A DNA stretch of 40,833 nucleotides, from positions 1-40,833 of IMG/VR virus record IMGVR_UViG_3300007609_001205, one strand, 5' to 3'. Positions 1-6,800 of the stretch are shown here, piece after piece (the first letter of the stretch is position 1; every line of letters starts with the position of its first letter). This DNA is from a virus. The notes under the pieces were generated by a model, which saw nothing but the letters and a program-made list of their open reading frames with translations, did not search any database and was not told the DNA's origin. The position numbers and the translations under genes were made by a program.

Positions 1-43
1 AAACATATACCAAATATAAGAAAAATATTGGAAAGTTTAATCA

Positions 44-946
44 TCATTTTGTTTTTTTTCTCAAAAACCCCAATAATTTCTCTCTTCTTTTCCACCCAAA
101 TACCACCAATGGAATAGCCACAGATGATGCAAACCATTCCCAATTGTTGTAAAAGAATCTTCTAATACTATATATGTGGTCAGCAGTTATGTTTATATCC
201 TTTTCGAAAACCGTTATACTACGATTCATATTGCCAAAATCGGTCTTTTTCTTTATATTGATTACCAATTTCAATTTACCACCACCCGAACGGATAGGCG
301 TAACCCCCCATGTCCATTCATTATACCTCTCGTCATTTTCAAGTGCCTGTACCCCATCAGTCAATGGTTTTATATCGAATTGTTTATTAACACCATCTGG
401 ATTCGGATCAGATAGAATAACTTCCATAACCTCTGATGTTTCTATTTCATATATTGTCGTATCATTCGAAAAACCAACTGAAATGTTATTATTCTTCTTT
501 CTACTTATTCTCAATTTAACAATATGTGCATCACCAACTACCATTTCAGTAGGACAATCATACACCATCGAACCAGTATTCAAATCCAATTCTGTTGGGT
601 CAGTGTCTATGTTCCTATCAACCACAACAGGCATTGATCCTGCCGATTCTGTTGATGGATTTGGTGCAAATGCGGGCATCTCGTTATTTGAAGTAGTTAC
701 ACTTGGTTCTACTGCAGTAGCTTCATCTGATGCCTTCTCACTTTCTTCTATTGGTTCTAATGCAACTAACTCTTCTTCGGGTTCTGTGATCATTGAATAT
801 TCTGCATCCTCTTTAGGCATATCACCATCATTTGTATGAACTTCCATGGACACATCGTGATATTCCACTTCAATAAATTCATCATTCACAACACTGGGTT
901 CATCATACATTTGCTCTGGTTCATCATAATCACTACTCGGTGACAT
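44..946 (-). CDS. Unknown tail-anchored protein with acidic N-terminal half
   Basis: A 300-residue protein whose family I do not recognise. Residues 1 to about 120 are strongly acidic and low in complexity (many E, D, S, T), typical of a disordered linker. Residues about 125-260 look like a beta-rich domain, starting near MVYDCPTEMVVGD and containing a WTWGVTP stretch. A single hydrophobic segment near the C terminus (WFASSVAIPLVVFGW) is followed by a very basic tail (KRREKLLGFLRKKTK). That topology fits a protein anchored by its C terminus with the short basic end in the cytoplasm. It lies 21 nt downstream of a 30-residue lipoprotein ORF on the same strand, so the pair may act together at the envelope. 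A role in lysis or envelope modification is only a guess. Confidence 0.75.
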   Translation of the reverse strand: MSPSSDYDEPEQMYDEPSVVNDEFIEVEYHDVSMEVHTNDGDMPKEDAEYSMITEPEEELVALEPIEESEKASDEATAVEPSVTTSNNEMPAFAPNPSTESAGSMPVVVDRNIDTDPTELDLNTGSMVYDCPTEMVVGDAHIVKLRISRKKNNNISVGFSNDTTIYEIETSEVMEVILSDPNPDGVNKQFDIKPLTDGVQALENDERYNEWTWGVTPIRSGGGKLKLVINIKKKTDFGNMNRSITVFEKDINITADHIYSIRRFFYNNWEWFASSVAIPLVVFGWKRREKLLGFLRKKTK

Positions 947-967
947 CTAGTTATACATAATCTCGTT

Positions 968-1060
968 TCACGAATAACCCGGGTCATTTGATTTCTGTGT
1001 CCTACAACCAAAAAATCCAATTAGAAAGATTGTCAATAGTAATATAGTGTGCTTTTTCAT
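968..1060 (-). CDS. Tiny lipoprotein (30 residues)
   Basis: A short ORF with start ATG at 1060 and stop TGA at 968. The protein opens with a textbook lipoprotein signal peptide: basic MKKH, then the hydrophobic run TILLLTIFLIGFF, then a lipobox FFGC with the acylated Cys at residue 19. Only RTQKSNDPGYS follows, so the mature lipopeptide would be about 12 residues. The motif TTTAATATATA ends 4 nt before the start. It lies between greA and the tail-anchored protein on the same strand. It may be a real microprotein, perhaps an outer-membrane spanin-like lipoprotein, or the signal-peptide remnant of a longer lipoprotein cut off by the TGA stop. Confidence 0.6.
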   Translation of the reverse strand: MKKHTILLLTIFLIGFFGCRTQKSNDPGYS

Positions 1061-1081
1061 ACACTATATATTAAATTCAAT

Positions 1082-1555
1082 TCAAGAATATGGTCTAATT
1101 GATAGAATTTCCAATTTCATATTTCCAACTGGAACATTAACATCAACAATTTCACCAATAGTTTTTCCAATAAGTGCCTTTCCAATAGGTGAATTAAAGG
1201 ATATTTTACCTTCTCGTATATTTATTTCATTTTCGGGAACCAATGACCACTCCACCACCGAGTTGTTATTGTGATTTTTTAGATTAACAATAGACAACAT
1301 ACCAACACATTTCAAATCCGTTGGTGCATATATCACTTCACTATTCATTATCTTTTGTGATAAGTTGGATATCTTTAACTGGACAGATTCTTGGTAAGAT
1401 TTGGCTGACTCGTATTCTTCGTTCTCAGAAAGGTCGCCCTTATCTACGGCATCTTGTATCATTGCCACTGCTTCTTTGGCATCTACGCGGATCAAATGGT
1501 TAAGTTGCTCTTTAAGTTGTTCTAAACCATTCTTAGTAACATAATTTTTATTCAT
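1082..1555 (-). CDS. greA: Transcription elongation factor GreA
   Basis: 157 residues, the usual size of bacterial GreA (about 158). The N-terminal coiled-coil domain carries the diagnostic tip motif GDLSENEEYESAK at about residues 39-51, including the acidic residues that enter the RNA polymerase secondary channel and stimulate cleavage of backtracked transcripts. The C-terminal FKBP-like domain shows the typical SPIGKALIGKTIGE stretch. Both domains are intact, so it should be functional. A phage-encoded GreA would act on the host RNA polymerase, or on a polymerase remodelled by the phage. No Shine-Dalgarno precedes the start; an AT-rich leader with TTATATAA does. A stand-alone GreA is unusual in T4-like genomes. 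Confidence 0.93.
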   Translation of the reverse strand: MNKNYVTKNGLEQLKEQLNHLIRVDAKEAVAMIQDAVDKGDLSENEEYESAKSYQESVQLKISNLSQKIMNSEVIYAPTDLKCVGMLSIVNLKNHNNNSVVEWSLVPENEINIREGKISFNSPIGKALIGKTIGEIVDVNVPVGNMKLEILSIRPYS

Positions 1556-1609
1556 ATTTCAATTTGGAATTTGGTGTATTATATAACCAAATACACAAAA
1601 GTTCTATGA

Positions 1610-2179
1610 TTAGTCAAAATTAATGTAATCTTTGAACTTATCTAATAAATATTCTGTTATAAGATCTGACGTATTTACTGCGTTAAGGTATCTCACCTCT
1701 AATTTTGCGGTTTTACTTTTATCCTCTGATTCACTCCCATCCCCTTCCGGGATAACTTCATGATAATCTGATTCAGTCAATGTAATTATTGCAGGATGAT
1801 ATTTTGCAGTATTGCCCTTTGAACAAAAAAGTGGTTTCATAAATTCTATTGTTACATCTGGTGAAATAACTATACCAGCCTCTTCCTCAATTTCCCTCAA
1901 TAATGTTTTTGTAGGACTTTCTCCTTTTTCGATTGTCCCACTCAAAACAGTCATATGATATTCTTGACCCTCGGAATACTTGAACGTTGGTATATACTCA
2001 TATCTCAGAATAAATTTGTTCTGTTCTATGAGGTATATTATACACACAGCCATATCAGGCTCATTCACAATTGACCAACCTTCATATTCAACAATACTTA
2101 GGTGGTCATTTTCAAATTTAATATCTTTATCATTTGGCTCGAACTCAGTTTTTGGTTTTATTTTAGAAAATACTTGCAT
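1610..2179 (-). CDS. Nudix hydrolase, ADP-ribose pyrophosphatase-like
   Basis: 189 residues. The complete Nudix box GX5EX7REUXEEXGU is present: it starts GTIEKGESPTKT and ends REIEEEAGI, at about residues 81-103, so the metal-binding glutamates are intact. The surrounding fold (a strand before the box, substrate-loop residues after it) resembles ADP-ribose or nucleotide-sugar pyrophosphatases more than MutT, but the substrate cannot be set from sequence alone. It is followed on the same strand by a second Nudix gene. The leader contains TTTAATATATA and an inverted repeat (ATATAGAT/ATCTATAT) about 10-35 nt before the start, a possible promoter and operator. Confidence 0.88.
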   Translation of the reverse strand: MQVFSKIKPKTEFEPNDKDIKFENDHLSIVEYEGWSIVNEPDMAVCIIYLIEQNKFILRYEYIPTFKYSEGQEYHMTVLSGTIEKGESPTKTLLREIEEEAGIVISPDVTIEFMKPLFCSKGNTAKYHPAIITLTESDYHEVIPEGDGSESEDKSKTAKLEVRYLNAVNTSDLITEYLLDKFKDYINFD

Positions 2180-2216
2180 ATGAATAAATATAGATGTTTA
2201 TCTATATATTAAATCG

Positions 2217-2678
2217 TCAAATACCGAACTGTTCGGCAATTCGAGTATCGTGATTAAATGCAAAATCATATTTATCCAAGTCATTTTTATGCACCCATTC
2301 AATGGCAATAACCTCTCCTTGGTCAACCTTTGATACATCAACTGAATATTCTTCACTAGCAAACATTCGGTAATGAAAGTGTATGTTCTGTTTTTTGCTT
2401 GAAGACGGATCTGAGTTAATTTCCATAAGTTCAATTTCTTCTACATCTATAAGGTAAAGACCAGTTTCCTCATAAACTTCACGATATGCACACTCTTCTA
2501 TAGTTTCATCATAATCAAGATATCCACAAGGCATACACCATTTCCCGGTTTGTGTAACATTTTCACCACGTTTTACACACAGAACATGTTCATTATGAAT
2601 TATCATAACAATAGAAACTACCGATCGACTAATCCAACCAACACCCCTCACAAACTTATTTTCTTTATTACTGAACAT
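2217..2678 (-). CDS. Second Nudix hydrolase
   Basis: 153 residues from the ATG at 2678. A TTG nine bases upstream would add three residues, but the ATG is preferred because it overlaps the stop codon of the upstream gene as TGATG, the classic sign of translational coupling. A full Nudix box is visible: GYLDYDETIEEC followed by AYREVYEETGL, at about residues 52-74. The short length and the early CVKRGENVTQTGKWCMPCG region are typical of small MutT/NUDT-like enzymes that hydrolyse nucleotides or nucleotide derivatives. Having two different Nudix enzymes side by side suggests nucleotide-pool or ADP-ribose/NAD clean-up during infection. Substrate unknown. Confidence 0.88.
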   Translation of the reverse strand: MFSNKENKFVRGVGWISRSVVSIVMIIHNEHVLCVKRGENVTQTGKWCMPCGYLDYDETIEECAYREVYEETGLYLIDVEEIELMEINSDPSSSKKQNIHFHYRMFASEEYSVDVSKVDQGEVIAIEWVHKNDLDKYDFAFNHDTRIAEQFGI

Positions 2679-2920
2679 CAGAACCAAGAACCTCTTTTAT
2701 TAAAAGAATTGCCTATTTTTGGTGGACTTTTGAATATGAGTGAATCTATTTTTAGAAATGGTCGAAATAGTTTGGACGTTATCACTGAGTAAGTGTAACC
2801 ATCTGTAGATTTCTTTATACCAAGTATAGAGTTCAGATTATCTCTTCCTTCACTTGATAGTTTTTTAGAATCTTCTCGGTATATATCCGATAAAATATCA
2901 TATGGGGACTTTTCTGCCAT
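2678..2920 (-). CDS. Unknown small protein, coupled to Nudix gene
   Basis: 80 residues with no family recognised. The N-terminal half (MAEKSPYDILSDIYREDSKKL) looks helical. The C-terminal third is basic and aromatic (KLFRPFLKIDSLIFKSPPK). Its stop codon overlaps the ATG of the downstream Nudix gene (TGATG), so the two are probably translated together. No membrane segment or Cys cluster. Coupling and strand context make it a believable gene even though its function is unknown. Confidence 0.65.
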   Translation of the reverse strand: MAEKSPYDILSDIYREDSKKLSSEGRDNLNSILGIKKSTDGYTYSVITSKLFRPFLKIDSLIFKSPPKIGNSFNKRGSWF

Positions 2921-2942
2921 CTTAAATTATTATATGGTTATA

Positions 2943-3554
2943 TTAATTTTCTTTATTTCGTTCATCTAATATCTCCCTCTCTCTCTGTGTGAGACTATCA
3001 ATTCCATCTTTTAGTATTTTATCAAGAATATCATCAACACTCGGATCATCTTCAACCTTTTCTTTCGGGACTTGTCCATCATATAAAGCCATATCTGCAA
3101 TTGGATCCAATCCAGACTTTTTCATCGTTTGTTTTAAATATTCTCGATCAACAAGATCACCATTTACATCAACCACATCATTTATTTTCTTACCGAAAAT
3201 AAAGTTTAGCATTTCTATGATATCATCAATTATTGAATCGTTTGGGAATTCTGATCGGATAACTTCTGATGTTAAGATTATTTTATTATTCTTAGTTACC
3301 GTAACACCCGCCTCAACAATATCCAACGTGATAACATAACCCGAAAAAATACCACCACGTATTTGAAATTGTGCATAATTATTTATCCTTGATACGAAAA
3401 TACATTTCCCAGATTCAATGGCAGATAATAACCCATACCAAGAATCTTTGATAATATTCAATTGCCTATCTTTAAGTGCTTTATCCACGGCTCGTGTAAC
3501 AATATAACCAACAAATGCGCCAATTAAAAAAACTAAAATGTGTGAAAATATCAT
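2943..3554 (-). CDS. Membrane-anchored protein with DUF6576-like tail
   Basis: 203 residues. Residues 4-23 (SHILVFLIGAFVGYIVTR) form one N-terminal membrane anchor, leaving a soluble domain of about 175 residues. The central part is mixed alpha/beta with no motif I recognise. The C-terminal 30 residues, around DDILDKILKDGIDSLTQREREIL, closely resemble the DUF6576-type tail seen at the ends of many Bacteroidota proteins such as rhomboid-family members. This is one of the host-range clues in the window. It lies 10 nt downstream of the nucleotidyltransferase gene, so the two are probably co-transcribed. Confidence 0.72.
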   Translation of the reverse strand: MIFSHILVFLIGAFVGYIVTRAVDKALKDRQLNIIKDSWYGLLSAIESGKCIFVSRINNYAQFQIRGGIFSGYVITLDIVEAGVTVTKNNKIILTSEVIRSEFPNDSIIDDIIEMLNFIFGKKINDVVDVNGDLVDREYLKQTMKKSGLDPIADMALYDGQVPKEKVEDDPSVDDILDKILKDGIDSLTQREREILDERNKEN

Positions 3555-3564
3555 ATAATATCTA

Positions 3565-4659
3565 TTAATTTATTATTTCTCTCCTAATTTTTACTAGTAA
3601 ATTCTCAACCAAAGACCTATCAACACTATCAGGTAAATCAGAATTCTTAAACCTATCACCCATTGCTTTAATATCCCGTTCTACATCATCAATAAGTGTC
3701 TGTAAATCAACCTTGCCCTTTCGAATGTCTATAAGTTCTTTGGCATTTTCTCTACGAACAATGATTCCCTTTCCCTCAGATATTTCCATTGCCATATCCA
3801 TAAGCCTACGACAATGCATCATATTCTTACCATCGATTTTTTGACCATGTGACTTAACATCAACCCACCTGGCTTCATTTCGTTCATCTAACCACACTTG
3901 GTATGATTTATAATCTTTGCAATGTTTGACATAACCATCTCTGTTATATGAAATAAAAGCATCTGGTAAAACTCCCTTAGGTATGGACGACAATCTTAAA
4001 TCATTCGAATTATCTTGAATGATGCCTCTCATACCATCTTGTTCTGATAATTGTGTATAAAGTACATAAACATCACGGGCATTACTGATATTAACAAGAC
4101 CACAGTCTTTTTGATCAACATTTCTATCACTCAACCACTTTTTAAGTGGGTATGTACCATTCTTTTCATCATTACCACCAATGACATAACAAAAATCCAA
4201 TGGTGTCTTGCGAACCATCCTTTTCTTCTCCCAATTCTGTTTTTTATTCTGACCCTTTGCCTTGTATATTTGTTGTTTAGCATACCCACCAAAAGAATTA
4301 AAACACTTCTTAGTGATAAAATCTTTCTTGTGCAAAAGGACTTCATCAAAAAGTGGATGTTTATAAACAATACAATCTTGGGGGGTATTCAATAATTCAA
4401 GAACAGTTGGATTATTACTTTCAATTAGTTCAAGAAATCGTTTGATTTCATAAATGACAACATCATTGGTACTATCATTCACTTGTTCTTTATAACTCAT
4501 ACCAAGAATGCTATCCATATCTTGAACAAAAACACCTGCATAATCAGTATCAGAGGTAGGAATATTAGTTCCATATGCATGTGACCCCCTCACCACCAAA
4601 AGAAGTGGTAATGAACCAGGTGCTTTTTCCTCAATTAAATCCAATAGTTCTTGTTTCAT
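3565..4659 (-). CDS. RlaP-like nucleotidyltransferase
   Basis: 364 residues. The N terminus carries the nucleotidyltransferase signature: VVRGSHAYGTNIPTSDTDYAGV at about residues 22-43, the G-S-x(n)-D-x-D arrangement in which the two aspartates bind catalytic metals. Family-specific features follow: KRFLELIESNNPTVLELL, and a helical C-terminal half with HCRRLMDMAMEI. The pattern matches the RlaP/YcgL group (PF10127) of the DNA polymerase beta superfamily, which is found in many large phages and linked by context to RNA repair. Related phages often encode it beside RNA ligase and kinase genes; none is in this window. The role in tRNA or RNA end repair is inferred. Confidence 0.82.
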   Translation of the reverse strand: MKQELLDLIEEKAPGSLPLLLVVRGSHAYGTNIPTSDTDYAGVFVQDMDSILGMSYKEQVNDSTNDVVIYEIKRFLELIESNNPTVLELLNTPQDCIVYKHPLFDEVLLHKKDFITKKCFNSFGGYAKQQIYKAKGQNKKQNWEKKRMVRKTPLDFCYVIGGNDEKNGTYPLKKWLSDRNVDQKDCGLVNISNARDVYVLYTQLSEQDGMRGIIQDNSNDLRLSSIPKGVLPDAFISYNRDGYVKHCKDYKSYQVWLDERNEARWVDVKSHGQKIDGKNMMHCRRLMDMAMEISEGKGIIVRRENAKELIDIRKGKVDLQTLIDDVERDIKAMGDRFKNSDLPDSVDRSLVENLLVKIRREIIN

Positions 4660-4679
4660 TTTACAAATATAAACATTAT

Positions 4680-4806
4680 TCCTTTATAATACTATAAACG
4701 ACACAAAGTTTTCCATATTTCATAAAAATATGGTGGTGGAGTCTGATTATTGTTCGAACAAGGTCAGCCCTAAGGTCTGAGTTCATTAACTCGGACCTTT
4801 CTTTTT
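4680..4806 (+). ncRNA. Candidate plus-strand structured RNA
   Basis: This gap between two minus-strand genes holds three secondary-structure elements: a perfect 8-bp hairpin (4713-4720 with 4726-4733), a 12-nt perfect palindrome TTGTTCGAACAA (4750-4761), and a terminator-like hairpin at 4772-4799 that ends in a U-run only on the plus strand. The hexamer AAGGTC occurs at 4760-4765 and again at 4772-4777. Both copies can pair with GACCTT at 4794-4799, giving two mutually exclusive hairpins. A TATAAT-like element sits at 4685-4690. This suggests a short plus-strand transcript or an antisense regulator. The transcript start and the function are unproven. Confidence 0.35.
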
Positions 4807-5270
4807 ATATACTCACCACAGAAAACAACAACCGCCCAATAAAAAATCATAAAAATGTTAAATATCGTGAAATTATTTGTCCACCCAAGACAAACAAAGA
4901 CAAAGGATATTAAAAAACACACACCCATTGAAATTAACCAAGGTCGTTTGATCAAATCAACCTTGAATGAATAACGCCTAAGTAAAGATAAAATATTCCT
5001 TACTCTCTGTTTTTTCGAACCAACCATATGAACAAGCTTATCATAACGTTTGGTTTTAATGTAACAATCCTCGCAATACATTTGACCATTATGCTTCCAA
5101 AACTCCTCTAAATCACCAAATCCTACATATTCCCTTTTTCTTAGACAATTCACACACCGATGACCATTTCGAATTTGTGCAGCAAAAATACTAGCACTCC
5201 GTTGGAATATGAAATTCCATAAAATAAGACCAATATAAACCATTAAAATAATACCATCAATCCACACCAT
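4770..5270 (-). CDS. Membrane protein with cytoplasmic four-Cys zinc motif
   Basis: 166 residues from the ATG at 5270. That start overlaps the stop codon of the upstream gene as TAATG, so it is preferred to the in-frame ATG 18 nt further upstream. One N-terminal membrane helix (IILMVYIGLILWNFIF) is followed by a loop with two Cys pairs (CVNC and CEDC) about 33 residues apart, a likely zinc ribbon, and then a basic linker (KKQRVRNILSLLRR). Two closely spaced C-terminal membrane helices follow. The upstream partner is also a Cys-rich zinc protein, and coupling suggests a shared role. Function unknown. Confidence 0.7.
   Translation of the reverse strand: MVWIDGIILMVYIGLILWNFIFQRSASIFAAQIRNGHRCVNCLRKREYVGFGDLEEFWKHNGQMYCEDCYIKTKRYDKLVHMVGSKKQRVRNILSLLRRYSFKVDLIKRPWLISMGVCFLISFVFVCLGWTNNFTIFNIFMIFYWAVVVFCGEYIKRKVRVNELRP
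4772..4808 (+). terminator. Rho-independent terminator on plus strand
   Basis: A 12-bp stem (4772-4783 with 4788-4799) around a CATT loop is followed by TCTTTTTATAT. One pair is U-G in the plus-strand RNA but would be an A-C mismatch in the minus-strand RNA, and the T-run is also on the plus side. The hairpin is therefore built to stop plus-strand transcription, although all flanking genes are on the minus strand. It overlaps the last codons of the minus-strand gene ending at 4770. Confidence 0.6.
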
Positions 5271-5680
5271 TAAGACATACTTATGCAATTTGGACCAATA
5301 CCTAGACGAATACTATCCGGGTCAGTTAACCTACGACCACAACGACCACAACGACCCTCGTGCCATATCTCCACTACTTCCGGCAATTCTTTTGTTCTCA
5401 ATTTACCTATAACATAATCGAAAACCCTCACGGATTGTGTATTCTGACCAATAGAACTTTTGACCGAATGTCGGTAATTTGTATTTTTTCTAATCGAACC
5501 AATAAATTGATAAATATCGGGACTTGTAAGAACACTAACAAACCAAATAGAATCTTTTTTGTGTTTTTTAACTTTGAATGTAAACCTTTTCCCGGTTTGT
5601 GAATTCTTAAAAGTAACGTGAGAATTACCTGCAAAAATAAAATCAATTGAGTTAGCCGTTTCTATTTGTTTTGTTTGCAT
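5270..5680 (-). CDS. DUF6011-like zinc-binding protein
   Basis: 136 residues. The C terminus holds the motif GRCGRCGRRLTDPDSIRLG followed by IGPNC, with three Cys residues in the CxxC...C spacing of the DUF6011-type zinc knuckle common in phage and actinobacterial proteins. The N-terminal 90 residues are beta-rich and carry a basic segment (FKVKKHKKDSIW), suggesting nucleic-acid contact. In other phages this module is often fused to helicases or other DNA-processing domains, but here it stands alone after an unassigned domain. Its stop overlaps the start of the next gene (TAATG). Confidence 0.75.
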   Translation of the reverse strand: MQTKQIETANSIDFIFAGNSHVTFKNSQTGKRFTFKVKKHKKDSIWFVSVLTSPDIYQFIGSIRKNTNYRHSVKSSIGQNTQSVRVFDYVIGKLRTKELPEVVEIWHEGRCGRCGRRLTDPDSIRLGIGPNCISMS

Positions 5681-5723
5681 ATATCAAAATTACAAAATAA
5701 AATTAACATATGAATATACAAAC

Positions 5724-6023
5724 TTATAATTTTTTTATCTCATCACGGACTATCGCTGCCTCCTCATACATCTCATTTTCAACATATACATTAAGTATGT
5801 CATTAAGTGTTTTGATCCTAATATCCACGGGGAGTAGTTCCATAAAATATATGTCAAAATAATAATATCTATCTGCAACTACATCATAATACCCATTTGA
5901 CATCCATTTTTCATAAACCAATATATCATAGTCATCCAATTCAATACTTACAACAGGAACCATATTATACTTTTTCACAAGTTCTTCAAATGGTATATCA
6001 TCAAAATCATCACTATCAAACAT
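5724..6023 (-). CDS. Small acidic protein with UVR-like C-terminal motif
   Basis: 99 residues, very acidic and tyrosine-rich. The last 27 residues (LNDILNVYVENEMYEEAAIVR, then DEIKKL) match the UVR motif pattern, a helical hairpin found in UvrB, UvrC and McsA/ClpC-type proteins that mediates protein-protein contact. The rest shows no recognised domain. It starts 5 nt after the stop of the RuvC-like gene on the same strand, so they form an operon. It could be an adaptor for a host repair or protease complex, but that is inference from the motif alone. Confidence 0.72.
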   Translation of the reverse strand: MFDSDDFDDIPFEELVKKYNMVPVVSIELDDYDILVYEKWMSNGYYDVVADRYYYFDIYFMELLPVDIRIKTLNDILNVYVENEMYEEAAIVRDEIKKL

Positions 6024-6028
6024 ACCTA

Positions 6029-6739
6029 TTATTCATTTATTAATTTTTTTTCACATATATGATACATCAATATTGCATCATTAATGTCTTCATATGGCTT
6101 TGGCACTTTTTTCATACCCATCAAATCTCCCCTCATAGATTTAATGTGTTTAAACCACTCACTCTCTATTTCATCATTCTCGATAATTGACATCAACATA
6201 TGTGTTTTTGTAAAATTCCCACCGGCAATTCCATTATTATTTCTATAAGACACCTCTATTCTCTTTTTTCTGACACCAACCTCTTTTTCTATTGGTGGAT
6301 ATGTCAATTTACACGACTCCAATTTTAACTGGGTTGGAGATAGAACCTCAATATCCTCAGTTATTCGGTCATATATCTTTTTTCTTAATAGTGTGGAAAA
6401 TGTTACAAGGTCAAGTAGATCACCAACCTGTGCCCCAAAATTATAACCCTCTATCATAACCTTGGTGGGTTTATTAACATCAATGTTGGATGTTATATCA
6501 TCTAATATCATGTCTGTTACCAGGTCATAATCTTTCAATTTTACAATTTCACCTTCTGAATAATTATCAAATTTTCTATATGATATGTATCTTAGATCAC
6601 AAAAGGGTTCTGAATATTTAAACCATTTAGAAAGTCCGGATTTATTTGTGGCATCTGATTCACGACAATAATTTATAATATGACCATTGGCGACCAGTGC
6701 GGTTGATATTAAAGATGGATCAATTGCAACTATGTTCAT
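6029..6739 (-). CDS. RuvC-fold Holliday-junction resolvase-like nuclease
   Basis: 236 residues with a RuvC/RNase H-type layout. The N-terminal strand MNIVAIDPSLISTALV supplies the first acidic residue. MIEGYNFGAQVGDLLDL, at about residue 98, supplies the catalytic Glu in the IEG context. A late DINDAILMYHIC helix supplies the C-terminal acidic residue, as in RuvC-like resolvases. VLSPTQLK in the middle matches the conserved SP-x-x-x-K turn of phage RuvC relatives. Such enzymes trim branched DNA before packaging and in recombination. The leader contains TATATATAATAAAAGG. The three acidic positions were placed by pattern, not by alignment. Confidence 0.8.
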   Translation of the reverse strand: MNIVAIDPSLISTALVANGHIINYCRESDATNKSGLSKWFKYSEPFCDLRYISYRKFDNYSEGEIVKLKDYDLVTDMILDDITSNIDVNKPTKVMIEGYNFGAQVGDLLDLVTFSTLLRKKIYDRITEDIEVLSPTQLKLESCKLTYPPIEKEVGVRKKRIEVSYRNNNGIAGGNFTKTHMLMSIIENDEIESEWFKHIKSMRGDLMGMKKVPKPYEDINDAILMYHICEKKLINE

Positions 6740-6800
6740 TGTTAATAAATAACCCTTTTATTATATATATGATAAGGATTATCCTACCTCCGACCCATGA

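Noticed and set aside
174-839. Long plus-strand ORF of 221 codons opposite the tail-anchored gene
   Set aside because: Its Ser/Thr/Phe-rich sequence is the antisense of the acidic and Lys-rich gene on the minus strand; no motif and no start signal.
4734-4780. A possible tRNA on the minus strand, with GTTCGAA followed by CCACCACCA
   Set aside because: No T-stem of five pairs, no matching 5' acceptor strand and no anticodon arm.
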